The position numbers were made by a program, and so were the translations under genes. This document shows, one piece after another, positions 1-7,484 of a stretch of DNA of 64,000 bases; within the stretch, counting starts at the first letter, position 1, and each line of letters opens with the position of its first letter. The notes under the pieces were generated by a model. The model ran no database searches and was not told where the DNA came from. It was given only the letters and a program-made list of their open reading frames with translations. The DNA comes from JAOPZW01 sp963707695 (GTDB lineage: Bacteria > Actinomycetota > Thermoleophilia > Solirubrobacterales > Solirubrobacteraceae): positions 682,001-746,000 of the forward strand of contig CAVPQY010000006.1 of the NCBI GenBank assembly GCA_963707695.1. Reading direction: 5' to 3'.

Positions 1-223
1 CACGACCGACGGCTATGACCTCGCCCTGACGCGCGCGGTCGCCGAGGCGGTGGGCGTGCCCGTCATCGCCTCCGGCGGCGCGGGCGAGCTGGGCCACCTG
101 GCCCAGGCGCTCGAGGCCGGCGCCGACGCCGCGCTGGCGGCCTCGATCTTCCACTACGGGCAGCACACGGTCGCCGAGGCCAAGGAGCACCTCGCCGCGG
201 CCGGCATCGCCGTGCGGCGCTGA
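1..223 (+). CDS. hisF: Imidazole glycerol phosphate synthase cyclase subunit, C-terminal part
   Basis: This is the last 74 codons of HisF, cut by the left edge of the window; the readable frame begins at base 2. HisF is the (beta/alpha)8 cyclase that takes ammonia from the HisH glutaminase and makes imidazole glycerol phosphate and AICAR in histidine synthesis. Visible family signatures are TTDGYDLALT, with the conserved catalytic-side Asp-Gly, and PVIASGGAGELGH, the C-terminal phosphate-binding strand and loop. The end (FHYGQHTVAEAKEHLAAAGI) is also typical. The next gene is on the same strand 73 nt on, with its own ribosome binding site, so no histidine-operon partner is visible here. Confidence 0.93.
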   Translation, partial: TTDGYDLALTRAVAEAVGVPVIASGGAGELGHLAQALEAGADAALAASIFHYGQHTVAEAKEHLAAAGIAVRR

Positions 224-296
224 AGCCGTCGGGCGGCGCGCCGCGCGCGGTGACGGCCGGGTTGACCCGGGGCGCGGGGAGGAGGAGCCTGCGCCC

Positions 297-569
297 ATGG
301 GCGACCTGGCCCTGGTGCTCCTCCCGATGGCCGTCTTCGGCCTGCTCGCGCTGCTCTCGCTGCGCTTCGGGGCCGAGTCGCGGCCGGGCTTCGACGGGCG
401 CCCGGTGCGCGACGACCGCCCCAACTGGCCGCCCATCGCCCGGGCCGGCGCCCGTGCGGCGGCCCCGGCGCCGCCCGCCCCGCCGCGCGGCGGCGAGCCG
501 GTCCCCGCGGCGCCCGCACCCACGCCCGCGCCGCGGTCCTCGGCGGCGCCCCGCCCCGCCGGCGCCTAG
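297..569 (+). CDS. Small single-pass membrane protein with Pro/Ala-rich tail
   Basis: A 90-residue protein of unknown function. Residues 3-22 form one hydrophobic segment (LALVLLPMAVFGLLALLSL), followed by a charged stretch (about residues 24-46) and a low-complexity Pro/Ala-rich tail (about 47-90). I favour a real gene because a strong purine-rich site (GGAGGAGGAG, 279-288) sits 8 nt before the ATG and the hydrophobic N-terminus is not what a random GC-rich frame usually gives. The orientation (N-out or N-in) cannot be decided. No enzyme motif is visible. It lies between hisF and the CCA-type nucleotidyltransferase on the same strand. Confidence 0.6.
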   Translation: MGDLALVLLPMAVFGLLALLSLRFGAESRPGFDGRPVRDDRPNWPPIARAGARAAAPAPPAPPRGGEPVPAAPAPTPAPRSSAAPRPAGA

Positions 570-610
570 CGCGCGCGGCCTCGCGCCGCGACGGCTGCGA
601 CCATCCCCGC

Positions 611-1786
611 GTGCGGACGCCGGACGAGGCCCTCGAGGCGCTGCGGGCCCAGCCGTGCGGCGCGCGGGTCGCCGCCGCCTTCGGGCCCGGGGACGGGGTC
701 AGCCTCGTCGGGGGCGCCGTCCGCGACCTCCTGCTCGGCCGCGAGCCGCGAGAGCTCGACCTCGTGGTCGAGGGCGACCTCGCCGACGCGCTCGCCCGCC
801 TCGGCCCCGGTGAGGCGACGGTGCACGAGCGCTTCGGCACCGCCACCCTGCGCACCCCCGACGGCTGCATCTACGACCTCGTCCGCGCCCGCGCGGAGAG
901 CTACCCGCACCCGGGCGCGCTGCCCGAGGTGCGTCCGGGGACGCTGGCCGAGGACCTCCGCCGGCGCGACGTCACGGTCAACGCCCTGGCGCTGCGCCCC
1001 GACGGCGAGCTCGTCGGCGTCCCCGGCGCCCGGGAGGACCTCCGCGACGGCGTCCTGCGCGTCCTGCACGACGCGTCCTTCGCCGACGACCCGACGCGGC
1101 TGTGGCGCGTCGCGCGCTACGGGGCGCGGCTGGGGTTCGCGGTCGACCCGCACACGGGCGCCCTCGCCGCGGCCGCCGACCCGGGGACCGTCAGCGGCGA
1201 CCGCCTGGGCGCGGAGCTGCGCCTCGCCCTGCGCGAGCCGGACCCGTTCGCCGCGCTGCGCGCGGCAGCCGCGCTGCAGCCCCGGCTGCTCCCGCCCGGC
1301 TACGCCGTCCGGGAGGACGCCGGGCGCGCCGCCCTGGCGCTGCTCCCGCCGGGCGGCCGCGGCGACCTCGTCGTCCTGGCCTCGGGCGCCGGCGGGGTCG
1401 ACCTGTCGGCGCTCCTGGCCTGGCTGGACCGCATGGGGTTCCCCGCGGCCGACCGCGACCTCGTCGGCGCCGGGTCGCGCGCCGCCATGGGGACGCCGCT
1501 GCACGCCGCACGGACGCCGTCGGAGATCGCGCGCGCCGCGCGCGGCGCGCCGCTGGAGGCCGTCGCGCTGGCCGGGGGCGAGGCGGCCCGCCGCTGGCTC
1601 GAGGACCTGCGCCACGTCCGCCTGGCCATCACGGGCGACGACCTGCTCGCGGCGGGCGTCCCGCGCGGGCCCGAGGTGGGGGAGCGCCTGCGACGGGCGC
1701 TCGACGCCAAGCTCGACGGCCGGGCGCCGGACCGCGACGCCGAGCTGCGCGCCGCGCTGGACGGGCCGGACCGGGCGGCCGACTAG
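611..1786 (+). CDS. CCA tRNA nucleotidyltransferase / poly(A) polymerase family protein
   Basis: A 391-residue class II nucleotidyltransferase, the family that adds or repairs the CCA end of tRNA (or polyadenylates RNA). The GTG start at 611 leads directly into the head domain. Residues 34-39 (GGAVRD) are the glycine-rich nucleotide motif, and 118-127 (RRDVTVNALA) is the ribose/base-binding motif, followed by the helical neck near DDPTRLWRVARYGARLGF. The metal-binding DxD of the family reads Glu48-Leu49-Asp50, so the first Asp is Glu. The C-terminal half is divergent, with no HD domain visible. It cannot be assigned firmly to CCA addition rather than poly(A) addition. Its TAG stop forms the first three bases of a -10-like hexamer for pgeF. 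Confidence 0.8.
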   Translation: MRTPDEALEALRAQPCGARVAAAFGPGDGVSLVGGAVRDLLLGREPRELDLVVEGDLADALARLGPGEATVHERFGTATLRTPDGCIYDLVRARAESYPHPGALPEVRPGTLAEDLRRRDVTVNALALRPDGELVGVPGAREDLRDGVLRVLHDASFADDPTRLWRVARYGARLGFAVDPHTGALAAAADPGTVSGDRLGAELRLALREPDPFAALRAAAALQPRLLPPGYAVREDAGRAALALLPPGGRGDLVVLASGAGGVDLSALLAWLDRMGFPAADRDLVGAGSRAAMGTPLHAARTPSEIARAARGAPLEAVALAGGEAARRWLEDLRHVRLAITGDDLLAAGVPRGPEVGERLRRALDAKLDGRAPDRDAELRAALDGPDRAAD

Positions 1787-1789
1787 CCT
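1784..1789 (+). promoter_or_regulatory. -10-like hexamer (TAGCCT) before pgeF, overlapping upstream stop codon
   Basis: TAGCCT ends 7 nt before the pgeF ATG, the spacing expected if transcription starts at the start codon (leaderless mRNA). The TAG is also the stop codon of the preceding gene. No good -35 is visible. This is inferred from a pattern repeated across the window. Confidence 0.4.
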
Positions 1790-1796
1790 GACCGCG

Positions 1797-2522
1797 ATGT
1801 CCGTCGTCGCCGACCCGGTCGTCCCGGCGCCCTTCCGCTGGTCCGACGGCCAGCTCGCCCTCGACCTCGAGCACGGCCACGTCCGCTTCACGACGCGCCG
1901 CGGCGGGGTGTCCGGCGGGCCCTACGCCACGCTGAACCTCGGCCCGTGGACCGACGACGACCCCGGCGACGTCGCCGAGAACCGCCGCCGCCTGGCCGCG
2001 CTGGCCGGGGGGCGCCGGCTCCTGCAGGGGCACCAGGTCCACGGCACGACCGTCGCCGTCGAGGGCGGGCGCGGCGAGGACGCCGACGGCCAGGCGACCG
2101 CCGACCCCGGCGGCGCCCCCGTGGCGCTGACGGCCGACTGCCTGCCGGTCGCCCTGGTCGCTCCGGGGGCCGTCGCCCTGGTGCACGCCGGCTGGCCCGG
2201 GCTGGCCGGCGGCATCCTGGCCCGGGCGGTGGGCGCCGTGCGCGGCCTGGCCGGCGACGAGGCGCCCGTCGCCGCGGCGCTCGGGCCGGCCGCGGGGCCG
2301 TGCTGCTACGAGGTCGGCGACGACCTGCGCGCGCGCTTCGGCACCAGCGGCCGGACGCTCGACCTGCCCGCGATCGCCGCGGGGCAGCTGCACGCCGCCG
2401 GCGTGGGCGAGGTCCACCACAGCGGCCTGTGCACGATGTGCGCCCCGCAGGGGCTGCTCTTCAGCCATCGTCGCGACGGCGGCGTGACCGGGCGCCAGGC
2501 GGGCATCGCATGGCGCAGGTGA
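1797..2522 (+). CDS. pgeF: Peptidoglycan editing factor / multicopper polyphenol oxidase-fold protein (YfiH, DUF152)
   Basis: A 241-residue member of the PgeF/YfiH family, purine nucleoside phosphorylase-like enzymes linked to peptidoglycan quality control and often encoded in division clusters. The zinc/catalytic ligands are visible: His82 in QGHQVHG, Cys115 in TADCLPV and His130 in VHAGW. The usual HAGWRG loop here reads HAGWPG, so the conserved Arg is Pro. I start at the ATG at 1797 because the reading frame upstream is only the shadow of the CCA gene and the domain begins soon after (FTTRRGGVSGGPYATLNLG). The end overlaps yggS by 13 nt, so the two are likely translated together. Confidence 0.88.
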   Translation: MSVVADPVVPAPFRWSDGQLALDLEHGHVRFTTRRGGVSGGPYATLNLGPWTDDDPGDVAENRRRLAALAGGRRLLQGHQVHGTTVAVEGGRGEDADGQATADPGGAPVALTADCLPVALVAPGAVALVHAGWPGLAGGILARAVGAVRGLAGDEAPVAAALGPAAGPCCYEVGDDLRARFGTSGRTLDLPAIAAGQLHAAGVGEVHHSGLCTMCAPQGLLFSHRRDGGVTGRQAGIAWRR

Positions 2523-3166
2523 TCCGCGGCCTGGAGGCCGCGCGGGTCCGGGACAACCTCGAGCGCGTCCACGACGAGCTGGCCGCGGCCGGGCGCGAGC
2601 CCGGCGACGTGCAGGTCCTCGCCGCCACGAAGTACGTCGCGCCCGAGGAGCTCGAGGTCCTCGCCGAGGCCGGGCTGCGCCTGTTCGGGGAGAACCGCGC
2701 CCAGGACCTCGCGGCCAAGACCGCGCTGCTCGGCGCCGAGCGCGGGATCACCTGGGACTTCATCGGCCACCTGCAGTCGCGCAAGGTCCGCCAGGTGCTC
2801 CCGCTCGTGCGCTGGGTGCACTCCGTGGCCAGCGACTCGGTCCTCGCGCAGCTGGCCCGGCACGGAACACGCGAGACCGAGGTCCTCGTGGAGGTCAACG
2901 TGGCCGGCGACCCGGACAAGAGCGGGGTCGCGCCGGACGAGCTCGACGCCTTCCTGGCGCGTGTGCCCTGTCGCGTCGCCGGCCTCATGACGATGCCGCC
3001 CGCCGCGGAGCGCCCGGAGGACAGCCGTCGCCACTTCGCGGCCCTCGCGCAGCTCGCCGCCGACCGCGGCCTGCCCGAGCTCTCCATGGGCACGACGCAG
3101 GACTTCCGCGTCGCCGCGGAGGAGGGCGCGACCGTCGTGCGCCTCGGGTCGACCTTGTTCCGGTGA
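2510..3166 (+). CDS. yggS: Pyridoxal phosphate homeostasis protein, YggS/PLPBP family
   Basis: A 218-residue single-domain PLP-binding TIM barrel. The family has no known catalysis and buffers free PLP, affecting amino-acid and keto-acid balance. Lys41 in VLAATKYV is the expected Schiff-base lysine. Other signatures are GENRAQDL, WDFIGHLQSRKVR (substrate/phosphate region) and VEVNVAGDPDKSG. The phosphate-binding end reads LSMGTTQDFRVAAEEGATVVR rather than the more common MGMSxD form. The ATG at 2510 lies inside the end of pgeF (13-nt overlap). It sits between pgeF and sepF as in many actinobacterial and Gram-positive division clusters. Confidence 0.92.
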   Translation: MAQVIRGLEAARVRDNLERVHDELAAAGREPGDVQVLAATKYVAPEELEVLAEAGLRLFGENRAQDLAAKTALLGAERGITWDFIGHLQSRKVRQVLPLVRWVHSVASDSVLAQLARHGTRETEVLVEVNVAGDPDKSGVAPDELDAFLARVPCRVAGLMTMPPAAERPEDSRRHFAALAQLAADRGLPELSMGTTQDFRVAAEEGATVVRLGSTLFR

Positions 3167-3192
3167 TTGCAGGACTTTCGGCCCCGACGGAG

Positions 3193-3198
3193 TAGCCT
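3193..3198 (+). promoter_or_regulatory. -10-like hexamer (TAGCCT) before sepF
   Basis: TAGCCT ends 8 nt before the sepF ATG. A possible -35 TTGCAG lies at 3167-3172, but the 20-nt spacer is long. The short distance suggests a leaderless or nearly leaderless sepF transcript separate from yggS. Confidence 0.4.
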
Positions 3199-3206
3199 TC
3201 GCCCTG

Positions 3207-3746
3207 ATGGCCTTCAAGGACTCCTGGCACCGTGCGCTCGTGTACTTCGGCCTGGCCGAGGACCGCGACCCCTACGAGGAGGAGGACGATGGCTACGAGC
3301 CCGAGGCCCAGCTCGAGGAGCGCTACCGCGAGCGGCCGAACGTCCGCCGCCTCGGCAACCGCCGCCGCGGCAACGACTTCGACGACATCTTCGCCGACGA
3401 CGAGCCGCCCGGGCGCCCCACGACGCAGCTGCGGGCGGTGGGCGGAGCGCGCGGCAACGGCCGCAACGGGGTGCGCGTGCACCTCGTGATCCCCAAGAGC
3501 TTCAACGACGCCCAGCAGGTCGCCGACCGCTTCAAGGACGGCATCCCGGTCGTGCTGAACCTCCAGTCCACCGAGAACGAGCTCCAGCGGCGCCTCATCG
3601 ACTTCGCCAGCGGCCTGACCTACGCGCTCGACGGCGGCATGCAGCGCATCGCCGACCGCGTCTTCATGCTCACGCCGCGCAACGTCGAGATCTCGGCGGA
3701 GGAGCGCGCACAGCTCATCGAGAAGGGCTTCTTCAACCAGTCCTGA
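3207..3746 (+). CDS. sepF: Cell division protein SepF
   Basis: A 179-residue SepF. The N-terminus (MAFKDSWHRALVYFGL) is an amphipathic membrane-anchoring helix. An acidic and charged linker runs to about residue 88, and the SepF core (about 89-172) follows, with IPKSFNDAQQVADRFKDG and VVLNLQSTENELQRRLIDFASGLTYALDGGM (pattern noted in parts, residues about 110-152). SepF polymerises, binds the FtsZ C-terminus and tethers the Z-ring to the membrane; in Actinobacteria, which lack FtsA, it is the main anchor. It lies between yggS and proC. The core is well conserved and no anomaly is visible. Confidence 0.95.
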   Translation: MAFKDSWHRALVYFGLAEDRDPYEEEDDGYEPEAQLEERYRERPNVRRLGNRRRGNDFDDIFADDEPPGRPTTQLRAVGGARGNGRNGVRVHLVIPKSFNDAQQVADRFKDGIPVVLNLQSTENELQRRLIDFASGLTYALDGGMQRIADRVFMLTPRNVEISAEERAQLIEKGFFNQS

Positions 3747-3787
3747 ACCTGCGCGCCGGGAAGCGGACCCGTCCGGCCCGCGGCGGC

Positions 3788-3793
3788 TAGTCT
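3788..3793 (+). promoter_or_regulatory. -10-like hexamer (TAGTCT) before proC
   Basis: TAGTCT ends 8 nt before the proC ATG at 3802, again fitting a leaderless start. The sequence between sepF and proC otherwise holds nothing notable. Confidence 0.35.
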
Positions 3794-3801
3794 CCGGCGC
3801 C

Positions 3802-4572
3802 ATGCAGGTCGGCCTCGTCGGATCCGGGAACATGGCCAGCGCCCTCGCGCGGGGCTGGGGCCGTCCCGTCCTCTGCACCGACGCGCTGCCCGAGCGCGCC
3901 GACGCGCTGGCCGCCGAGACGGGCGGCGAGGCGCTGGCCTCCAACGCCGAGCTCGCCGAGCGCGCGGACGTCGTCGTCCTCTGCCACAAGCCGGCCCAGC
4001 TCGACGCCGTGGCCGCCGAGGTCGCGCCGTGCGCCCGCGCGGTCGTCTCGATCCTGGCCGCCACGCCGCTGTCGACCGTCAAGGCGGCCTACCCCGGTCG
4101 CCCGGCCTACCGCGTGCTCCCGAGCACGCCCGTGGAGGTGCGCCAGGGCGCCGTCGTCCTGGCCCGCGACGACGAGCAGGACCTGGGCGTCGACCGCGCC
4201 GTGCGCGAGCTCTTCGCCGAGCTCGGGACGCTCGTCGTCCTCGACGACGCCCTCGTCGACCCGGCGATGGCGCTCATGAGCTGCGCGCCCGCCTACGTCG
4301 CGCTCGTCGCCGAGGCCCAGGTCGACGCCGGCGTGCGCGGCGGCCTGCCCGCCGACGGCGCGGCCGAGCTCGTCGTCCAGACGCTGGCCGGCACGGCCGA
4401 GCTCCTGCGCCGCCGGGACTTCGACACGCTGGCGGTCCGCCGGCAGGTCACCTCGCCCGGCGGCGCCACGGCCCGCGGTCTCGCCGCGCTCGAGCGCGGC
4501 GGCGTGCGCGCGGCCTTCTCGGAGGCGCTCGACGCGGCGCTCGCGCCGACCTCCACGGCCGGGCCCGCGTGA
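3802..4572 (+). CDS. proC: Pyrroline-5-carboxylate reductase
   Basis: A 256-residue P5C reductase, which makes proline from pyrroline-5-carboxylate with NAD(P)H. The N-terminal Rossmann motif is VGLVGSGNMASALARGW (GxGxMA, residues 7-12). The C-terminal dimerisation domain contains the usual ProC signature region near residues 215-235 (VTSPGGATARGLAALERGGVRAAFSEAL). The Rossmann half is slightly shorter than in most homologues (about 265-275 residues). proC in division clusters next to sepF and yggT is common. Its TGA overlaps the GTG of the next gene (GTGA), indicating translational coupling. Confidence 0.93.
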   Translation: MQVGLVGSGNMASALARGWGRPVLCTDALPERADALAAETGGEALASNAELAERADVVVLCHKPAQLDAVAAEVAPCARAVVSILAATPLSTVKAAYPGRPAYRVLPSTPVEVRQGAVVLARDDEQDLGVDRAVRELFAELGTLVVLDDALVDPAMALMSCAPAYVALVAEAQVDAGVRGGLPADGAAELVVQTLAGTAELLRRRDFDTLAVRRQVTSPGGATARGLAALERGGVRAAFSEALDAALAPTSTAGPA

Positions 4573-4874
4573 CCCTCGTCCTCGCCACGGCGCGCGACCA
4601 GATCGGGGACTACGTCGCCGCGGTGCTCTTCGTCTACACGCTGCTGATCATCGCCTACATCCTCAGCTCGCTCTTCTTCGGCTTCGGCGGCCGCGTCCCC
4701 TACGCGCGCTGGTCGAGCGCGATCCTCGGGTTCCTGCGCGACGTCTGCGAGCCGTACCTGGCCATCTTCCGGCGCTTCATCCCGGCCATCGGCCCCCTGG
4801 ACTTCAGCCCGATCGTCGCGATCCTCGTGCTGCAGATCGTCGGCTCGATCGTGGTCAACCTGATCCGGGGCTAG
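4569..4874 (+). CDS. YggT family membrane protein
   Basis: A 101-residue membrane protein with two hydrophobic segments: about residues 14-38 (VAAVLFVYTLLIIAYILSSL) and 72-98 (ending IVGSIVVNLIRG). Between them is the typical YggT loop, which carries FLRDVCEPYLAIFRRFIP, and the second segment begins FSPIVAILVLQ. YggT proteins are encoded near sepF and divIVA and are linked to division or osmotic response; the biochemical role is not settled. The GTG start at 4569 is chosen because it overlaps the proC stop in a GTGA junction; the frame upstream is a proC shadow. In many actinobacteria divIVA/wag31 follows, but here lspA follows directly. Confidence 0.87.
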   Translation: MTLVLATARDQIGDYVAAVLFVYTLLIIAYILSSLFFGFGGRVPYARWSSAILGFLRDVCEPYLAIFRRFIPAIGPLDFSPIVAILVLQIVGSIVVNLIRG

Positions 4875-4878
4875 CGCG

Positions 4879-5352
4879 GTGCGTGCCCGCTCGCGGGCCA
4901 GGGGCTGGGCGCTGGCGGCGCTCACGGCGCTCGTGGTCGTCGCCCTCGACCAGCTCACGAAGGGGCTCGTCCGCGGCGACCTCGTCGTGGGGGAGCGGCG
5001 CGACCTCGTCGCCTTCGTCGACCTGGTGCGCGTCAACAACGACGGCGTGGCCTTCGGGGCGCTCGGCGGCGGCGGCGTGGTCGTCGCCCTCGTCATCGCC
5101 GTCGCCGTGGGCGCCCTGCTCGTGTTCTTCGTGCGCCACGCGGACCGGCCGCTCGTGTGGCTGCCGACGGGGATGCTCGTCGGCGGCGCGGCCGGCAACG
5201 TCGTCGACCGCGTGCGCGACGGTGCGGTCACCGACTTCGTCAAGGTCCCGCACTGGCCCGCCTTCAACCTGGCCGACGCGGCCATCACGCTCGGCGTGCT
5301 GCTGCTGCTGGTCGTCCTGGAGCGCGACGGTGGAGCTCCGCGCGGGACCTGA
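4879..5352 (+). CDS. lspA: Lipoprotein signal peptidase (signal peptidase II)
   Basis: A 157-residue aspartyl membrane protease that cleaves prolipoprotein signal peptides after lipidation. Four hydrophobic segments are visible (about residues 9-28, 62-84, 93-108 and 131-150). The family motifs are NNDGVAFG (about 53-60), GNVVDRVRDGAVTDF and FNLADAAIT. The two catalytic aspartates are expected at Asp119 (VTDF) and Asp133 (NLAD). The GTG start at 4879 lies 4 nt after the yggT stop. The 3' end overlaps the start of rluD by 23 nt; lspA-rluD is a widely conserved pair. Confidence 0.94.
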   Translation: MRARSRARGWALAALTALVVVALDQLTKGLVRGDLVVGERRDLVAFVDLVRVNNDGVAFGALGGGGVVVALVIAVAVGALLVFFVRHADRPLVWLPTGMLVGGAAGNVVDRVRDGAVTDFVKVPHWPAFNLADAAITLGVLLLLVVLERDGGAPRGT

Positions 5353-6225
5353 CGACGCCGGCGCGCGGCTCGACGCCTTCCTGGCCGCGCCGCTGGGATC
5401 GCGGTCGCGCGCGGCGCGCCTCATCGACGACGGCCGGGTGACGGTCGACGGCGCGCCCGTGCCCAAGCGCCACCGGCTGGCCGCGGGCGAGCGCGTGGTC
5501 GTGCAGGACGGAGGGGAGGACCCCCCGCCGGCTCCCGCGCCGATGGCGCCGGCGCTCCCCTTCGCCGTCGCCCTACGAGGACGAGCACCTGCTCGTCGTC
5601 GACAAGCCGGCGGGCCTCGTCGTGCACCCCGCCGCGCGGGCACCGCGAGGGGACGCTCAGCCAGGCGCTGGCCGGTCGCGCCGCCGGCGGCGAGGCCGGC
5701 CGCGCGGGGATCGTGCACCGCCTCGACAAGGACACCTCGGGGCTGCTCGTGGTGGCCCGCGACGAGGCGACCCACCGGGCGCTGCGCGAGGCGCTGGCCC
5801 GCCGCGCGCTCGTCCGCGAGTACCTCGCGCTCGTCGAGGGCCGCCCGCCGGCGCGCACGGGGACGATCGACGCGCCCCTGGGGCGCGACCGCCGCCACCG
5901 CACCCGGGTGAGCACCGACACCGACCAGCCGCGCCGGGCGGTGACGCACTTCGCGCTCGAGGAGGCGCTGCCGGCCACGACGCTGCTGCGGGTCCGGCTG
6001 GAGACGGGGCGCACCCACCAGATCCGCGCCCACCTGCTCGCCATCGCCCACCCGGTCGCCGGCGACCCGGAGTACGGCACGCCGGGGCTCCTCGGCCTCG
6101 AGCGACAGTTCCTGCACGCGGCGCGGCTGGCCTTCGCCCACCCGGCCACCGGCGCGGCCGTCGACGTCCGCTCGCCGTTGCCGGCCGACCTCGCCGGGGC
6201 GCTGGAGCGGGCCCGGGGTGCGTAG
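5330..6225 (+). CDS. rluD: RluD-type pseudouridine synthase, frame broken by two single-base insertions
   Basis: RluA-family enzyme that isomerises uridines in 23S rRNA. Residues 1-60 form an S4 RNA-binding domain (RLDAFLAAPLGSRSRAARLIDDGRVTVDGAPV). The catalytic motif is IVHRLDKDTSGLLVVA, with the nucleophilic Asp, and the end is RTHQIRAHL. The frame is broken twice. Near 5571-5573 one extra C separates PFAVA from YEDEHLLVVDKPAG. Near 5635-5637 one extra base separates VVHPAA from GHREGTLSQAL. Removing one base at each place restores a continuous protein of about 297 residues. Either this is a decayed gene or the sequence has indel errors; other conserved genes here show the same defect. The GTG start at 5330 lies inside lspA. 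Confidence 0.85.
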
Positions 6226-6228
6226 AAT
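6223..6228 (+). promoter_or_regulatory. -10-like hexamer (TAGAAT) ahead of rpsB, overlapping the rluD stop
   Basis: TAGAAT is a good -10 and its TAG is the rluD stop codon. If used, it would give an rpsB leader of about 130 nt (6235-6365). No convincing -35 is seen 17 nt upstream. The 140-base leader itself shows no tRNA or obvious riboswitch; a ribosomal-protein autoregulatory structure is possible but not demonstrated. Confidence 0.4.
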
Positions 6229-6365
6229 GGGAGGTCGTTCGTTTCCCCTACCCCGGACGGCTCGCCACGGCGACCCTGCCCGGCGGCGCCACCGCGCCCC
6301 GGGTCCGCCGACAGGCCCCGTCCGGACGCAGTCCCTCTCATCCGCACCACCAAGGGAGCACCACC

Positions 6366-7484
6366 ATGGCCCAGACCGGGATCAAGGAGCTGCTGGAGGC
6401 CGGCGTCCACTTCGGCCACCAGACGCGACGCTGGAACCCCAAGATGCGCCGCTACATCTTCGGCGAGCGCGGCGGCATCTACCTCATCGACCTGCTCAAG
6501 ACGCAGCAGCTGCTGAGCAACGCGCAGGACTTCGCCGCGCAGATCGCGCACCGCGGCGGCACCGTGCTCTTCGTCGGCACGAAGAAGCAGGCCCGCGACG
6601 CCGTCAAGGACGTCGCCGAGGCCGCCGGCATGCCGTACGTCAACCACCGCTGGCTCGGCGGGCTGCTGACGAACTTCCAGACGATCAGCCAGCGCATCCG
6701 GCGCCTGCACGACCTCGAGCGCTACGAGGCCGAGGGCCAGCTCGCGCTGCTGCCCACCCGTGAGCGCCTGGCGGCCGAGGCCGACCTGGCCAAGCTGCGC
6801 GCGAACCTGGGCGGCGTCAAGCACATGCAGCGCCCGCCCGACGCGATGTTCGTGATCGACCTCAAGACCGAGGTCATCGCCGTGCACGAGGCCCAGCGCC
6901 TGCGCATCCCGATCATCGGCCTGGTCGACACGAACTGCGACCCGGACGGCATCGACTACGTCGTCCCCGGCAACGACGACGCGATCCGCTCCTGCGACAT
7001 CATCGCCCGCTCGATCGGCGACGTCGTCCGCGAGGGCAACCTGCAGTTCCACGCCCGCGAGGAGCAGGCCCGCCAGGACGCCGCCGAGCAGCAGCGCCGT
7101 GCCGCCGAGGAGCAGGCCCGCCGCGAGGCGGAGGCGGCCGCCGCGCAGTCGGCCGCCGACGAGGCCGAGGCGGCCGCCGCCGCCGGCGTCGAGGCGCCCG
7201 CGCCCGAGGCCGAGGTCGGCCGCGAGGCGGTCGCCGCCGCGGCGGCCGCCGGGCCGGACCGCGCCGCCCAGGAGCAGGCCGAGGCGCAGGTCCTCGAGGA
7301 GGCCGGCCGACCGCAGCCCGACGCCGAGGCCGCGGTGGCCCCGAAGGCGGAGACGGAGGTCGCGCCCGCGCAACGCGACAACGCCAAGGGCGCGTCGCCG
7401 GACCCCGCCCCGCCCGCCAGCGACCACACCCCCGACGACGCCTCCCCGGAGGCGGAGACGACGACGGAGGACACCCCCGCATGA
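6366..7484 (+). CDS. rpsB: 30S ribosomal protein S2 with long C-terminal extension
   Basis: A 372-residue S2 protein. Residues 1-230 are a normal uS2 core (LLEAGVHFGHQTRRWNPKM, GTKKQA, HRWLGGLLTNF, PIIGLVDTNCDP). The remaining 140 residues or so are a low-complexity tail: first an Arg/Glu/Gln/Ala-rich helix-prone part (EEQARQDAAEQQRRAAEEQ onward), then a Pro/Ala/Glu/Thr-rich disordered end. Usual bacterial S2 is 230-270 residues. The start ATG follows GGGAG at about 10 nt. The stop overlaps the tsf ATG (ATGA). S2 and EF-Ts are nearly always paired and are commonly autoregulated by S2. Confidence 0.95.
   Translation: MAQTGIKELLEAGVHFGHQTRRWNPKMRRYIFGERGGIYLIDLLKTQQLLSNAQDFAAQIAHRGGTVLFVGTKKQARDAVKDVAEAAGMPYVNHRWLGGLLTNFQTISQRIRRLHDLERYEAEGQLALLPTRERLAAEADLAKLRANLGGVKHMQRPPDAMFVIDLKTEVIAVHEAQRLRIPIIGLVDTNCDPDGIDYVVPGNDDAIRSCDIIARSIGDVVREGNLQFHAREEQARQDAAEQQRRAAEEQARREAEAAAAQSAADEAEAAAAAGVEAPAPEAEVGREAVAAAAAAGPDRAAQEQAEAQVLEEAGRPQPDAEAAVAPKAETEVAPAQRDNAKGASPDPAPPASDHTPDDASPEAETTTEDTPA

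Noticed and set aside
5330..6225. Programmed ribosomal frameshifting in rluD
   Set aside because: There is no slippery heptamer or downstream structure that stands out, two separate shifts would be needed, and unrelated genes show the same +1 pattern, so indel errors or decay are simpler.
6229..6365. A riboswitch or known ribosomal-protein leader before rpsB
   Set aside because: I could not match any conserved leader motif; the region is reported only as a leader of unknown structure.
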